A DNA stretch of 64,000 bases from Pseudomicrostroma phylloplanum (GCA_039545275.1 BCHS01000006.1:744001-808000); one strand, 5' to 3'; positions 8,433-24,031 are shown, counted from the first letter of the stretch. Notes: a model not told the origin generated them from the letters alone. Numbers and translations: made by a program.

Positions 8433-11057
8433 TTATTGTACGATGAATTTGCCCGAAACGCTCTGCCTGACGACTTCATCGAACATCACCCCCGCGCCAT
8501 CAGCCCCAGTAGCGCCAGGCAGGATCGCGAGTCCGAGCGAGCTGATCGTCTGGCCGGGCAGTCTCCAGCGCACCTGCACAGGTCGTGGCTGTCCCTCTCC
8601 ATCGACCTGGAACCTTGCAAGGATCTTGGCCGGGGTGGAAGAGGCGCTGCTCAGTGCGAGTCCTTCGTCGATACTCCAGTGGATGCGCTTCGCCTCTGCG
8701 TTCCACACCCCCTCGGGACGCGCGGTAAGGCCCGTGACCTCCGTTGGGCCGAGGGTGGCTACAAAGCTCAGGTCCTCCAATTGGCCAGAGGTGACGCGGC
8801 AGGCTGGGTTGGGCGAGTAGGTGAGGAGGAAACTCGTCTGGTGGGGCTCCATGCGCCACTTGGCGTCGACGTTCAGGGGCACATAGGCGGCGAGCTTGTC
8901 GGCCGATACGTGCAGCTGGTACTTGAGGATCATAGCTGTCCCCGAGGATCCAGCGCCGAGGGCTGACTGCTGCTGCCGTGCTAGACCGGCCACGTCCAGC
9001 TGGTACTCTCCTGGGTTGGAGGCAATGGGAGATAGGAAAGCCGGGTTGGGCGCTACTTTCTCCAGCTGCTCAAAGGCCTCTAGACGTAGGTGGACAGAAG
9101 ACTGGGAGAGCTGAACATCCTTGAGCGCAACGGACACCTCTCCCGTGATCATGAGCCTGGCAATACCTGCACCAGTCGAAGAGGCGACAATGGCATTGAC
9201 CGTCTCGGTGATTGAAGCACGTAGGCCGGGAGCACCGGCTGACGCTTCAAAGGGGTTGAGAGAGGGCGTCCTTGAAGACACAGACGTCGCACCCGGGCCT
9301 GCCTCTCTTCCAAAGTCCGAGGTACCGGTGAAGGTAGGGGCAATGGGCGTTGCGTAGGACGTACTATTCACACTGCCACCCGTCGCTTGCGGCGCAATTC
9401 CACCGAACTGTGACAGACCTGGTGAAGCTACATCAGACCCAAGATTGGGCTTGTAGGTAGTGTTCCTCACATCCCGACGGTCGCGGCGCGTTGTGCCACG
9501 CCTGGTAGGGGGACCAGCGGTGAGCAGCGTGCTGCGCACCCTCTCCAGCGCCTCCCGGTCTCGTGACGATTCTGCCGGTCGCACCGGCTGAGTAGCGATG
9601 TTCATATTCGACATCTTCTGAGTCGTCGAAGGCACACTGTCCGAGGCCTCATCGCCGTCGTCGTCCATCAAAGACGCGGAGCCACCGACAGCGTTGTTCC
9701 GATCTGTAGCCCCGGTTTCCCAAGGCTTGCGATCTGGAGGCGGGATGGAGTAGCCCTCGGAGTCGACCTGGGGAGCATCTGAAGAGGTGAGCCTGTTGTT
9801 GGGTATCATTGGTTGCATGAGGCCACCTCCCCCAGCGCTACGAGAAGGTACGTCCGGAGCCTGATCGCTCTCCATGAAGCTGCGACTGCTGGGAGCCAGT
9901 GCTGCTGCTGAATTCTCGTACGACGGCCGCACACCAGATCTCCCCGGGGCCATCGAGGGCGAAGAAAACTCTTGATTCGTTGGCGGCCGAGTCAAAGGGC
10001 TGTCATTGCTGCTGAACTGGCCGCCAGCTTCTCCTTTGTTGTTGGAGCGATTCCGCCCACCGAGTCGGCTGAAAGCACTTTTCAGTGTACTACTCCCTCC
10101 TAGGCCACGCGCAGTAGACTGATCATTGGAATGGATCGAGGCGGACGACGTGCCTGCTCCAAACTCTTGCCCGTTGCCTCTTGCAGGGCTGCGAGTGGAG
10201 GAAGCGATAGAGCCGGATCGCTGCAGCATAGCGGATGCCACAGTCGGCCTACGTCTGGGGGTATCGGTTGGTCGCGTGGAGCTTGGACTGGCGCCGTTCT
10301 TGAGCATGAAGTCTTGCATGTCCGCCATGGGATCAAAGGAGAGGACCGTCTGTAGCGTCTTTTCGGTCATGCTCATCAACCTCTGAGCAGCATCAGACTG
10401 AGCAGTCTCGAAGCGAGTCACTGCCTCTTTCATGAGTTCCAAACGTTGTGCATCGATACGCTGATAGGCTTCGAAAGTGAAGGGGGCCTCGACGCGCCAC
10501 AGATCCAAGGTGAGATCGAGGGACCTCTGCGTCTCTTGGACCTTTGACTGAGCCGGCCCGGCCTTCTTGGCAGAGGCAGCTTCGAGCTTCTTCTGGTCTT
10601 TTGAGAGTTGCTGCTCAAGAGACTGGATTTCCTTGACAGTCGCGCTGATGGTATCGTCGTGCTCGCGCTGCCGCGCCCATTCTCCTCGCGTGGACGCTGT
10701 TCTCATGGCCATCTCACATTCCTGCCCCAGCTTTGTCTCCAGATCACCATGGATGCTTGCCACCTCTCCGATTTCCGCAATGAGCCTATCATACACAGGT
10801 GCAAAGCCAGGCCCAAGGGTGGTAGGATCTGATAGGAAGCTCCGCTTGGAGATTTTCTGCAGTGCCTTGAGGTAGGCGGATTCAAGCTCCCTTCTTGCTG
10901 CGAAGTAATCTGCTAGCTCATCTGCTAGGACGTGCGCCTTGTGCAAGCGTGATTGGAGCAATTGAGACCCATCGCGAGGCTTCAGAGATACAAAAGCGTT
11001 AGCATAGGCATCCTTGGGGAGGTCCTGCGAGGAAGACGCGTTGTTGACAGCCGACAT
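8433..11057 (-). CDS. SYP1: F-BAR / mu-homology endocytic adaptor (Syp1/FCHo muniscin)
   Basis: This is a single exon of 874 codons starting with ATG at 11057. The length is almost that of yeast Syp1. Residues about 10-260 form a helical F-BAR-like module, with RDGSQLLQSRLHKAHVLADE near the start and many heptads. Residues 260-600 are Ser/Pro/Thr-rich and disordered. Residues about 610-874 look like the muniscin mu-homology domain; it opens with ITETVNAIVASS and ends with DEVVRQSVSGKFIVQ. Muniscins bend membrane and recruit cargo early at clathrin-coated pits; yeast Syp1 also affects septins. It ends 234 nt from the convergent allantoicase-fusion stop. The family call is based on domain order and motif resemblance. 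Confidence 0.78.
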   Translation of the reverse strand: MSAVNNASSSQDLPKDAYANAFVSLKPRDGSQLLQSRLHKAHVLADELADYFAARRELESAYLKALQKISKRSFLSDPTTLGPGFAPVYDRLIAEIGEVASIHGDLETKLGQECEMAMRTASTRGEWARQREHDDTISATVKEIQSLEQQLSKDQKKLEAASAKKAGPAQSKVQETQRSLDLTLDLWRVEAPFTFEAYQRIDAQRLELMKEAVTRFETAQSDAAQRLMSMTEKTLQTVLSFDPMADMQDFMLKNGASPSSTRPTDTPRRRPTVASAMLQRSGSIASSTRSPARGNGQEFGAGTSSASIHSNDQSTARGLGGSSTLKSAFSRLGGRNRSNNKGEAGGQFSSNDSPLTRPPTNQEFSSPSMAPGRSGVRPSYENSAAALAPSSRSFMESDQAPDVPSRSAGGGGLMQPMIPNNRLTSSDAPQVDSEGYSIPPPDRKPWETGATDRNNAVGGSASLMDDDGDEASDSVPSTTQKMSNMNIATQPVRPAESSRDREALERVRSTLLTAGPPTRRGTTRRDRRDVRNTTYKPNLGSDVASPGLSQFGGIAPQATGGSVNSTSYATPIAPTFTGTSDFGREAGPGATSVSSRTPSLNPFEASAGAPGLRASITETVNAIVASSTGAGIARLMITGEVSVALKDVQLSQSSVHLRLEAFEQLEKVAPNPAFLSPIASNPGEYQLDVAGLARQQQSALGAGSSGTAMILKYQLHVSADKLAAYVPLNVDAKWRMEPHQTSFLLTYSPNPACRVTSGQLEDLSFVATLGPTEVTGLTARPEGVWNAEAKRIHWSIDEGLALSSASSTPAKILARFQVDGEGQPRPVQVRWRLPGQTISSLGLAILPGATGADGAGVMFDEVVRQSVSGKFIVQ

Positions 11058-11742
11058 CGTGAAAGGCGGAAAGGTGGAGCAGCAAGGGGGCTCGAGCTTC
11101 TTCTGGGAGCAGCGGAAGAAGTCTTACACGCCGATGGATAGCGATCTGATACCTCTCTCCCTGAGCCTGAGTGAGAGAAGGAAGCAGCAGGATCAAGTCT
11201 GCAGAATGGCTATGTAGGTGATGGTGGATAGGATACGAAGTGAAGGACAGGATACGATGAAAGGGACGACGGAAGCAGGTGCAGTGCGTCGGCAAGGAGG
11301 AGGCTGGGAAGATGACGCGCGCGCCGACGGCAGCGTGAGATCAGACTACCCCAGATCGCGGTTCCATGCTGGTATGGCAGCTCGGACATGATCGCACTAC
11401 AGTTGTGACAACATTCTGGACCTCCAGTCAGCATATGCAGACTCCTGCCTCTGATCTCTATGCTCAGCACCACCATTCTGTGATCGACAGACTGGGCAGC
11501 GAGAGGGGCTCTCATCTACCACGGCCGCGTGGGGGCATTCGGAGCTGCAGCCGGCCATTCAAAAGCCGAAGTGCTCCGTTCCGGCGGGTGTGCTGCAGCC
11601 AGGGTCCCGTCTTGGGGGAAGCCGTGCGAGCCACTGCCGCCGGTGGGGTGAAGGTGACCGCTTGCACCTTGGCTGTCGTGGCTGGTACCCGCCTTCGTGC
11701 GCATGACCATCCCTGCCTCCTCGGGATATCCCGCTACACACC
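11058..11742. other. divergent intergenic region, SYP1 / F-box gene
   Basis: 685 nt between two divergent starts, holding the 5' UTRs and promoters of both. Several frames are open for about 100 codons on each strand, but they have no recognisable domain and end near the gene starts. I see no RNA gene and no repeat longer than a few units. Confidence 0.4.
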
Positions 11743-13870
11743 ATGGCCCCAAAGTCGTTCAATCTGCTATGGACTACCTCGTCTCCCAAGAGCGCCTCAG
11801 TAGCCTCCCTGCTTGACCCTTCGCCCGCTGCTCCTCCACCACCCACCACTTTCACCTCATCACCCTCGCCAGCGGGAGTCTATCTAGCTGACTTGCCTGT
11901 AGAACTTCAATTCCTCGTACTGTCCCATTTGCCGATCCGGTCTCTTTCGAGAGGACTCGCAAGGAGCTCGCATCACTGGGCCGGGACCGTGGATGAGCAC
12001 CTCCGCCGCGAGGTACAGCGACTGATCGGTGGGCCACAACCTCCAGGGGGATGTACATTAGTCGTGAGTACTAAGAGCCAGCTGCGCGCTCATCAACGAC
12101 TTCAAAGTGGCTCAACACCTCTCACTACACCTCTATCTCGCGCAGTTTGAAGCTCAGAGGCCAATCGACACGCTCACGCACAAGCATCGCCTCTACTTCT
12201 CCCATTTTGGCGTCACAAATTCGACTGGAGGAGCTTACTCCACCACCGCCAATTTTTCCTTTCTCCCGATTGAGAAGCCCAGCGAGGCAGCTAGGGACCC
12301 CTCCTCTGTTTCCTCCGCTGGCGAGCAATCCAAAGACAGAACCGGAGGAGATGGTGGCGAGAGCAGACCGGCTGTCTTGCGAAACCTGCCGCATCACCTT
12401 GCCGGACGAGTAAGGGAAGAACACTGTACCAGCTCTGTCACCCTCGATGAGCCGGACATCTCGCGAGGGAGAGATGCCCAGCCTGGATCGTCAAGAGGCA
12501 GTGGGACTGCTACCCCTGTAGCAGCTACTGCTGCCGTCGATGCCATTCACCACCCTCTGGACGCTTACGACTGGGCTGGACCCGTGTCATCGTACGTGCC
12601 CTCCCCAGCAGCATCTCAATCTCGCTCTCGCCCGGATGTTACTAGAGCCTCCCGCCCAAGCAAGAGGATTAGCAAACCAACGTACAGGATGCAGCTCGAC
12701 CCACTCGACTCTTTTGAGACTTGGATCCTCACGCTCGCCGTTAGGGTCTCCTCCTCCACTCCTCTGCCCAGTCGGAGCAAGAATGCTTTTGACCGCTTTG
12801 GCGAGAAGCATCGGATTAGCTTCGAGACTTCACCTGACGGACCGACTCAGGCTGCTTCTATTGGTCCAGCCGGGCTAGAGATGAGCCGCGCTATGCGGTG
12901 GGAAAGACGAGTCGCCGAAGGCTTGGATAGGGTGTACAGAGACTGGTTCCATCGGCCCGAGGCTGGCGAAGTGCCTATTCCAGCGCGGAGAAGAAGAGGT
13001 AAAGGCACAGACGCCCCTAACGCCGGTCAAGACATTGCGAGCTCAGTCACGCCCGAGCTCATCTCGACGTTTGGCGCCGTAAACGAAGCCCTCGGCTTGG
13101 ACCGTGAAGGCACGCACAACGAAGACGAGGGCGATACCGACGCATACCCGCTCCCAACTCCCACGCCGCGCCGTCGTCTCCTCGAGTTCGACAACTCCTC
13201 TTGTGTCCTGCATCTGCAGCCACACGCCTGCTCTTCACCCCAGCTGCTCAACCTCCACCCTACCCTGGCCTACTTCTACAACCCACCAGCAGCAGCTGAG
13301 GCTACCCCTTCCTCTTCCTACCCACCGGGGAGCGCGTCGTCCGTCCCTTTGCTCAACCCTTCTTCCTCCGTCCCCTCTGCCAGCTCCGGCGCAAGTATGG
13401 GCAACCTCAGTGGCTACCAATACGACTCCACCTCGCGGTACCACGCCCTCCACTCCCGTCTTCAAGCCTCACACCGCGTCGAGCTCACCTGGCATGCAGA
13501 GAGCATAGAGGTCAATGCCGGCCGTCTGCTGAGCGTCCTCGAAGACGTCGAGTCGGAAAGACTTAGCTGGGAGAGACGTAATGCCGCCCGTGAAGCGGAG
13601 CAGGAGAGGGACGCTTGGGGGAGAGTGTACAAGAAGGAGTTTGTTGGAAGACCTACTGCTGCTGCTGCTGGTAGTGGCAGTGGTACTGGCGTTGCTGGAG
13701 GGGCAACAGGGCAAGAAGTGGAAGACCCAATCCTTGCTGGAGTGGACGGAAGTCGTCAACGTTGGCGTGGACTACAGAACGAAGAGCTGGGCGTCGAAGT
13801 GGAGAGCAGGGGCACCATCCCGCTTTGGTTCGGCAATGGGACCGTGGGCACGTACTTCACAGGCGGGTGA
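11743..13870 (+). CDS. F-box domain protein, substrate unknown
   Basis: Two exons, 11743-12063 and 12146-13870, join in phase 0 (GTGAGT donor, CGCAG acceptor) to give 681 residues. Residues 46-90 look like an F-box: YLADLPVELQFLVLSHLPIR followed by a Trp-containing helix. F-boxes bind Skp1 in SCF ubiquitin ligases. The rest has no WD40 or leucine-rich repeats I can recognise. It includes Ser/Pro-rich insertions, a conserved-looking segment around LEFDNSSCVLHLQPHAC and a C-terminal helical part with ESIEVNAGRLLSVLEDVESE. The substrate-binding part is therefore of unknown type. The start is the first ATG of the open frame. Confidence is high that this is a gene, moderate for the F-box. Confidence 0.65.
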
Positions 13871-13924
13871 GGTGGACATGGCTGGCCTCTTTTGTAGTTT
13901 CTATACACTGTAGCACGAGTAGTA

Positions 13925-13940
13925 GAAGAAGAAGAAGAAG
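13925..13940 (+). repeat. GAA trinucleotide microsatellite
   Basis: About five GAA units lie in the 194-nt gap between the convergent F-box and PRP43 stop codons, so they are probably in a 3' UTR. Confidence 0.8.
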
Positions 13941-14064
13941 ATCGAGCGCAACGTTTTTCGCGGCGAAGATGTTCTCATAATTGTTGTAATCTACATGAAT
14001 CCCTCCCACTCTCTATTCAGGCGCAGCAGATGATCACAGCCACACAGTCTAAGTCTGAGTCCAT

Positions 14065-16766
<2,702 letters not shown>

Positions 16767-17089
16767 GGCGAGGGGCTGATTGTGAGGTGAAGAGGAGGAG
16801 GTAAGATCACCGATATTGGTTGTCAGAAGGAGTGCAAGGAGTGAATGTATGCTCCTTGCCGTGGTGTGGTCATGGTGAGCTTAGCTGCAGGGCGCATTGG
16901 CTTGGCTCGGCTGCCTCGCCTCCCGCGTCCGCGCAGAATGAAATCTTCTGCCTTTGCCTTCGCTCTTTCCGACGGACGACGAAAATCCCTGCCTGGGCAA
17001 AAAAAGTGAGGCAGCGCCATTCAGCCAGTCAGCCAAGTCGGCCTTGGCCAGGAAGATCCTCCTCACCATCGCTTCACCCACGGCCTGCG
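16767..17089. promoter_or_regulatory. bidirectional promoter region, PRP43 / URB1
   Basis: 323 nt between the two start codons. There is an A-rich run (AAAAAAAG) near 17000 and CG-rich flanks. I found no exact copy of the RRPE or PAC motifs typical of yeast ribosome-biogenesis promoters. An open frame upstream of the URB1 ATG reaches back to 16820 but begins with a non-conserved Cys/Arg-rich stretch that I treat as UTR. Confidence 0.45.
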
Positions 17090-20000
17090 ATGTCAATCCA
17101 GGCCAGCGACTCCTTGGGGCCGCCCGCTGGGAAGCGCAAGAGGAGCAGCCATGACGATCACGACGGCGAGCATGACGCACCACCAGCAGCGTCGACCAGC
17201 AAACTCGAAGTCTCTGCCTCGCAATTGGCCGCCAACCTCCGAACAACGTCTCCAGACTCGCTCAGACAGTCGCTCACCTCGCTGAGGCAAGCAACTCACA
17301 CAGACCATGATGAGATGTCCATCGCTCCCAATGACAAGAGGCTCGTCTTCGCAAGAGACTTCCTCGAGGCCAAGGGGCTCGACAGGCTCTTCGAAGCGTG
17401 GACCAGAATCGACGATGTGGGTGTCCTGATCAGAGATCACATGCCGTCGCAAGGCTAGCTGGACTGACAGATTCGCCCTTCTCCTTTCCTCAGATGAAGC
17501 TGCCCGCCCTCCAGGCTCAGCCGGTGTCTGCTATTGCGAATCTCATCAAGCTCACCGCATCTCACTTCACGGATCAGGAGCTGTGTCTCAGCCTCATTCG
17601 GCCTATCCTCCCGCAAGGAGTCGGCGACCTAGACACAACAGCTAGTTATTGGCATTTGGTAACTGCCTATCTCATCGGAGCACAGGGTTTCATGACGAGG
17701 CCAGGCCAGCAGCCTGTCAAGACTGACGAGACCCTCAACCTGGCCTGTCTGCAGTTGCTCACCAACATCGTACGCTTCCAGAGTGGTCGCTTCGCCCGCA
17801 CTGTTGCAGAGAATTTCCCGTGGAATGCCAAGTCAGTAGCCAAGCTATCTGCCCTACGCAGGAAACAGAGCAAAGGAGCATCAGGCAGGAACAACGCCTC
17901 TAGCAAGACAGCCACTTTGTCGAAGCCAGACTCGCGTGTGTCTTTCATGCTTTTCCTTACATCGTTACTCCATCCAGCGACGCTACCGGAGTACCATCCC
18001 GAGGATGGTGACGAACCTGTCGACTCAGGGGCAGCTACATCTACGAAGCTTCTCCTTTTGGGCTCAGACTATGCCCTATCTCATCTTGCAGCTTTTGTGA
18101 AGGCCATTGCAGACGATCACACTTCCAATGCGGCACGACTACTCCATGTTCTGGAACGATCTGTTCTCAGGGATCCCAAACTTCCACGAGGGAGCTTGAT
18201 CAGCCTGGTGCGTAGCTCTGATATCCTTTCAGTGCTGCTCCAGGCAGAGCAAAGGCCGCAACATGGGTTAGCCGAATTGAGCTTGCAGATGCTTCAAGAG
18301 CTCTGCGGCGAGCCCGGGCGCGGAATCTGTTTCCATGATCAGGGCTGGTATGGGCGAACCACGACTGGCTCTGCGGCTTCAGATAGCGCGATTGAGCATA
18401 GGACACTTCTGGCGCCAGATGATGAACTTCACGCTGCGAGGAGCTCTACGACTGCTGTCGGGATCTTCAATCCCCTGCTAGATTCGTTCGTCGTATCATT
18501 GAATTTCTCTCCGCTGTACAATACAGCTCATCGAGAGCTCTTGCTGCTAATCTTGTCTGCTGCCAAGGAGCTTCAGCCTGCTTATCTCAGTTCTACAAGA
18601 GGTGCGCTAGGGGGCGGACGCCTGGAACCACCCGCGAGTAGTCCAGCAAGCAATCGTTCGACTTCCAGCAACAGGGAAGGAGCTCGCCTCAGTGGAATCC
18701 TGGCTAATAGGCTCATGGGACAATTGCTCGATCTGGAGCTACCGAACTTCAAGGCTCGCAGACCTCCGCCTCTTTCACGCCTGATATCCGGACTTCTTCC
18801 GCCTACGCTTGTTCGGTCCAATCTGATGAAAGGACTGAGGCACCATGATCGCCTTGTGAGATGGAGCACTTTAGACTTGCTACGAAGGGTGCTCGGCAGA
18901 GTGCTCAGGTTTCAGACGGGCTGTGCTTCTTTCTCTCAGAGAGAGCCGGCCTGGGCTGTGGCGTGCAAAGCCGTGTCCAAGGAAGTCATCAAACGGCTCC
19001 CCGATGTAGCTACGGTATTGAGCTGTGTAGAAGGGGAAGATGGCGAAACAAACAAGAGCGACGAGCAAAGCATGACTAGAGTAGACCACATCATGGTGGA
19101 GGCTAGCTTGCGTGCTACCTCTCTCCTCCTCGAAGTGCTGGCCTTCGACCAGACTTCCAGCCTGGCCCTCAACTACGATATTCGCAAGCTACTATCGCTG
19201 ACGTCACTTGGCAAAAGCCGCGACCAGCACAGCTCCGAGTCCGACGATGCTGAATTGGTGCAATTGCTTACCTCTATTGAGCTGCATACTTTGCGAATCC
19301 TCCGTCTCTCGAGAGCTCAGCTGTTAGCAATCCCGGGCAGCAGCGATGACAAGATCGCGAGTGGCTTTGCATCTCTTGTTCTTCTGTCGCAATCGGCCAA
19401 AGCAGATGCTAGTATCAAACAGGAAGTGCACCTCCTGTTGCTAGCAGCCACAGGTGTTGTCGAGGGAGAGGGCAGCGCGGGCCTGCTCTTCGACGGTGAC
19501 GATGGGGAGCTGGAAGCCTGGCTTTCAGCGCTGCCTTCCGCGACTGGTGACGCCAACCCAGACACGGTGCTTGCTCTTGTCAGCCTGATCGAAGAGTGCC
19601 TGACCCGCTGCTCGCGGAATACCTATCGATACCTGGAAGCTGCCAGGAAGGCAAAGGGAAGCGTCACTGAGGGCACCGAAGACGACAACAGCATCCCCGT
19701 CTCTCCGCTGCTCACTACTTTCTTTGAGCAAGTCTCGATCAAGTTTCAGAAAGACTTGCTTCCTGGAGCTGACGTCAGACTGGCCCTACTGCAGTTCATT
19801 GTCAAGCTTGTTGCTTTGCTCTGTGGCAGAAAGAGAGTCGGCGCGGCACATGGTTTGGCAGGGCTTCTCTCGCAAGTATCTACGGAGATTAGAGAGAAGT
19901 TGACCGAGGAGGAGCTTTGGTTCCTACAAGTCGCTCAAGAGGTAGTCAGAGCCATAGACTCACCTTCCGCAGGTCGTGAGGCAGCGCTGGCCGTCAAGAG

Positions 20001-23000
20001 CAGCTCAAATGGTAAGTGGCAGCCGCAGCAACAGTCGAAATCATGGGTATGATTAGAACACAGATTCTTAATAACTTCAAGCGCTTTCGGTATCGTCCCT
20101 TTTCACGGGCGAGATGGCGATCGATCTTTCATTCTTAATGACCCACATTACGCGACGCACAAATGTCCCCAAAAACAGCTCTTGTACAGTGGCACTTTCA
20201 GCTGACGTTAGTATTCTTCTCCTTCTGTCTACGCTGTAGATGACAAGATGGACGTAGCCTATACGTTTGCCGACCTCTCAAGACAACAGCAACGACCTAT
20301 CGCAAGTGGCAAGATCAGGGCACTTCTCTCCGCGACGGTGTCACACGAGGGAGTCGGAGCATCACTCGCTGATCTACTCCTTCTACATCCTTCGGAGGAG
20401 AATGTGCTGCCCTCTCTCAAGCACTTGCTACAGACGAAAGACAGTCCGGCTATTCCCACGAGTGTGCTTTTACTTCATTCGCTTTACGATGGAGTCGATG
20501 AAAAAGCAATGGCCCACATCACACTACTTCCCGAAACGGCACCTCTGGCGAGGCTCTCACTGCGTCTAATCATGACAGGTCTTGCCCAAGAGGGAAAGAG
20601 CAACGGACGGTTCCTCCTGCATGCCTTGGAGAGCGTAGCTTCTTCATCTGTCTTGGCACCAAATGAGGTTGGAGAGCTCTTCTTCCTCCACCCTCATCTC
20701 ACCACTGCCCTTGCCAAAGGTCAGATTGAGCTCAATCCACTGATTGACATATGCCTTCGGACCTTCGATTCTGCCGATGTTCGCGAGAGGGGGTACCTCA
20801 AAGGTCTCATCGAAGCAGTCTTGGCACGACTCGACGACTCGATGCGAGAGGCTGCAAAGCTGCTGCCATACTTCGAGAAAGGGCAGCTGCAACATCTTTG
20901 GACTCTGCTTGTATCACGCCTGCACTCGTGGCGTCAAGATGACCAGGTTGCCGAAGGTGCCGCTTTGCTCAGGAAGACTGCCAGAATGCTCTCCTCTGAT
21001 ATTTCTGGCGCGGATGGAGGCTTGATCGAGGCCTTGCTAGCTTTGCTTGCCAAGAAGTGCAAGAGCGATGCAGCACAAAACGCTGTCGCCGGACTTTTGT
21101 GCGACTTGCTCCCAGTAGACGGCCTAGACAGCTTCATCTACCCGGAAGCGCCTACGCGGCGAGGCCGTGCTCTGGTCTCTCACTTGAGCGGAGACTCCAT
21201 TTCAGGTGTCGTCAAGTCTGGCATCTCTGGAGGAGACGCTCTGCAGGCTCGATTGATCTACTATTCTCCCGCTACAGTGCGAAAGCAGGTTGCAGATGTC
21301 ATGGCGCAGTCCTCAATGGCTCTCTTGCGAAGCAGGCCCATGTCATTGCGAGCTTTGATGGACGTGATGGCATCATCTGGCGACGTCACACAGCAGACAC
21401 CTCTGCCATCGCTATCACACCTCTCAAAGCTATGCTACGATCCCGCTGTTGGCCAGGTCTTCTCCGACTGTACGGGCCTCATCTGTAAGACAGACAAGAG
21501 CGACGAGGTCCTGTCGACATTGCCATCCGATAGGAAGCCCGGAGATGCCTTCAAGTTGGCTGTCGTTCAGCTCGGAACTAGGCTGGCAAAGAAAAACAAC
21601 CCTTCGCAGCAGGTGTCAGCTTTCGTCCAGTCACTACTAGATCAGGGCCTCCTTTGGCTTGTGCGTCGCTTCGCTGAGGACGAGTCAGACGACGAAGAGC
21701 TCCTCGTCACGGTCGAGGCTTTCACTACGCTTATCCACTATGCAGGTACGAACGACGTAGCCAAGCCGAAGAGTCATCTTGCCGATCCAGTCATCGAGGC
21801 GGGCATTAAGAGGAGGCTGACAGAGAGACGGCCAATGGAACTTATACGAACCCTTCTGCGATACACCTCGCTCGCTACAAGCTCGGCATCAGCTCTCTTC
21901 TCGACTTTGCTTGCTCATCCCCAGTTTTCGGCCGTGGTCAGGACATCATCCGTGCCTGACACCGAGGACACAAGTGCGTTGGAGCCCGTCGGTCGGCTGA
22001 TACTGGTCTCGTGTCTCTACTACATGGTCGTTCAGCACCCAGCACATTTGTTGACGTCGCAGAACGTACAGGCATTGATATCCATTTACGGTGGAACCTT
22101 GACGCTCTCGGATCGACTCATCTTTAGCGTCCTAGAGATGGTGGAGCAGCACAATCCCCGCGTCCCGCTATCCTCCCTGATCAGAAGCTGGTCTGCCGAA
22201 GGGTCCGCTGCCTCGAGCTCTGCCCCTCTTGCTCTGGACGCACTCCTGTCCTTGCAGCCAAATCGGGCCTTCAGCACTTGTGCAGCATTCCCACGATCTC
22301 GCGCCTACGGTCATTTGCAAGTGCAGAAAGAATCCGTCGACAAAGATGATGTACAGCCATTCGATCGACAAAGCGGTGACGCATATGATCCTCTTTGGAT
22401 CCTCTCCCTCCTCGGCGCTTCGCTCGGCGAGGATGTCAAGATCACTGGGCTGCAATGGCTGTCTATCCTCCGCACCTGCTCGGTCGGAGTAGCTGTCTGC
22501 GCTTTGAGCTCCAAGAGCGAGCCAGTGCGTCGACTGGCCCTCTTCATCATGCAGAGTGTCTATGCCTGCATCCATTCGTCAGATCTGCAGGAACGCGATC
22601 ACATCTTGCTCGCCCTCGACTCTCTGCGCAGTAGTCTGAGCGCTCCCGAGGGAGGCTCGGCGGTAGTGCCACCGCCTCTGCCTCTCACGACGACTCTCTT
22701 CTTTGCTCATCATTTCCGCTTGTTGGCGTCACCTTCATCGATATTCTACCCGGTGTCGTCGCGCTTTCTACTGCAGAGGCCGACCTTCGACACCAGCGAC
22801 GTACCGATGCTGTACAACATGCTTCAGTCGACGGATGCAGAGCACTGGAGAGCTCACCGCTTTTGGATGCTCCGCTTCCTGCGAGACACGTTGTTGTCGG
22901 GTGGCCGTGCGCTCGAATGGCGCGTAATGAAGAGGCGCTACGTCTGGGATCTCTTGGCTAGCATGCACAGCGGTGCGAAGGGTGCTCTGCTGTCTGCCGA

Positions 23001-23754
23001 GGAAGAGGGTGAGCCCTCTGACACTGGATCTGGCCAGCAGCCCAACAGTACTCTGACGACATTGAGGCAGTCGCTATTGCTGATTGAGGAGGTCATGCTG
23101 GCGGCTGTTGCTCTACCGAGCATCGCTGCGGAGCTGATCACGAGGAAGGCCTTCCTCAGCTGGCTATCCCAACAAGTAGCACTTGAGCGTCTGAACATCA
23201 AACGAGGAGACGGCGGGGGCGATGCAGGATCCGATGAGGGTGGGAAGAGCATCTGGCTGGTGCTACTGCATCGAGCTCTAAAGGTCGTGTCCTTGGAGCG
23301 ACTAGACCGGTCTACAGCAGGCACATGGGTCTCCTCTGCTCTGGACCTCCTCGCCGAGCTCTCTTGCACGTCGGGTATTGATCGACTGTGTGCCATCGAG
23401 ACTCTGTCTCTCATCGTCAAGCATCTGCATGGCAAGATGGTTGAAGAAGAAGGAGCGCAGGACGTGGCGTATTTGAGCGGACGACTCGTGCCATTGCTGG
23501 TGAAGGTGTCCGCTTCAGCGCTCTCGGACAGTCCTGAGCAAGCCCATATGCTTCTTGAGAGCTGCTCTCATCTCAAAGGCATGCTCAATGACTCGGAGCA
23601 CCTTGAGCGGACGCAATTGGAAGGGGTGCGATCTAGACTGCTGGAGCTGGTGCTGAAGTCCTCCGAAAGAGGTACATTGACAGCAAGCTTTGCGGGTCAA
23701 AGGGAGGAGCTGAGGAGGGAGGAGGTGCGAGACTTGTCGAGTTCATCGCCATGA
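17090..23754 (+). CDS. URB1: Nucleolar pre-ribosomal-associated protein 1 (Urb1/Npa1)
   Basis: Three exons, 17090-17416, 17494-20011 and 20240-23754, encode 2119 residues. Junctions: GAT|GTGGGT to CAG|ATG, then a split Asp codon across a 228-nt intron. Urb1/Npa1 is a giant nucleolar alpha-solenoid scaffold of early pre-60S particles and binds the Npa1 complex of helicase Dbp6 and Npa2, Nop8 and Rsa3. Support: an N-terminal helical region (LPALQAQPVSAIANLIKL, SYWHLVTAYLIGAQGF), long helical repeats, and near the C-terminus the characteristic SSRFLLQRPTFDTSDVPMLY followed by HWRAHRFWMLRFLRDTL. I chose the ATG at 17090 because the basic, acidic and Ser-rich leader then leads directly into conserved helices. 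A start at 16820 in the same frame is possible but adds unconserved sequence. Confidence 0.87.
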
Positions 23755-24031
23755 GCCTCATGAAGTCTGAATGAGCGGAACAAATCAGACGTGGTCCATC
23801 ATGTATATTAGCCAGTCACACCAAATAATTCGGATCGGAGCATCCCATCTCTCTGAGAAAGTCGGCCCGAGGCAGAAATTTCCCTGCTCCCGAGCGTGTC
23901 GGCGAGAATTCGCTGCTTCCGTTGTGCCAGACCAGAATTCCGACCCAAAGTGCTGCCCCGTTTCGATATTTCCTCTGACCCTTCTTCCTTGCATCGTCCA
24001 TCCTCACCTTCTACTTCTGCCTGAGACGAAC

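Noticed and set aside
20012..20239. C/D snoRNA inside the URB1 intron
   Set aside because: Box C is imperfect, the only good box D is the probable branch point, and no terminal stem pairs; kept only as a low-interest observation.
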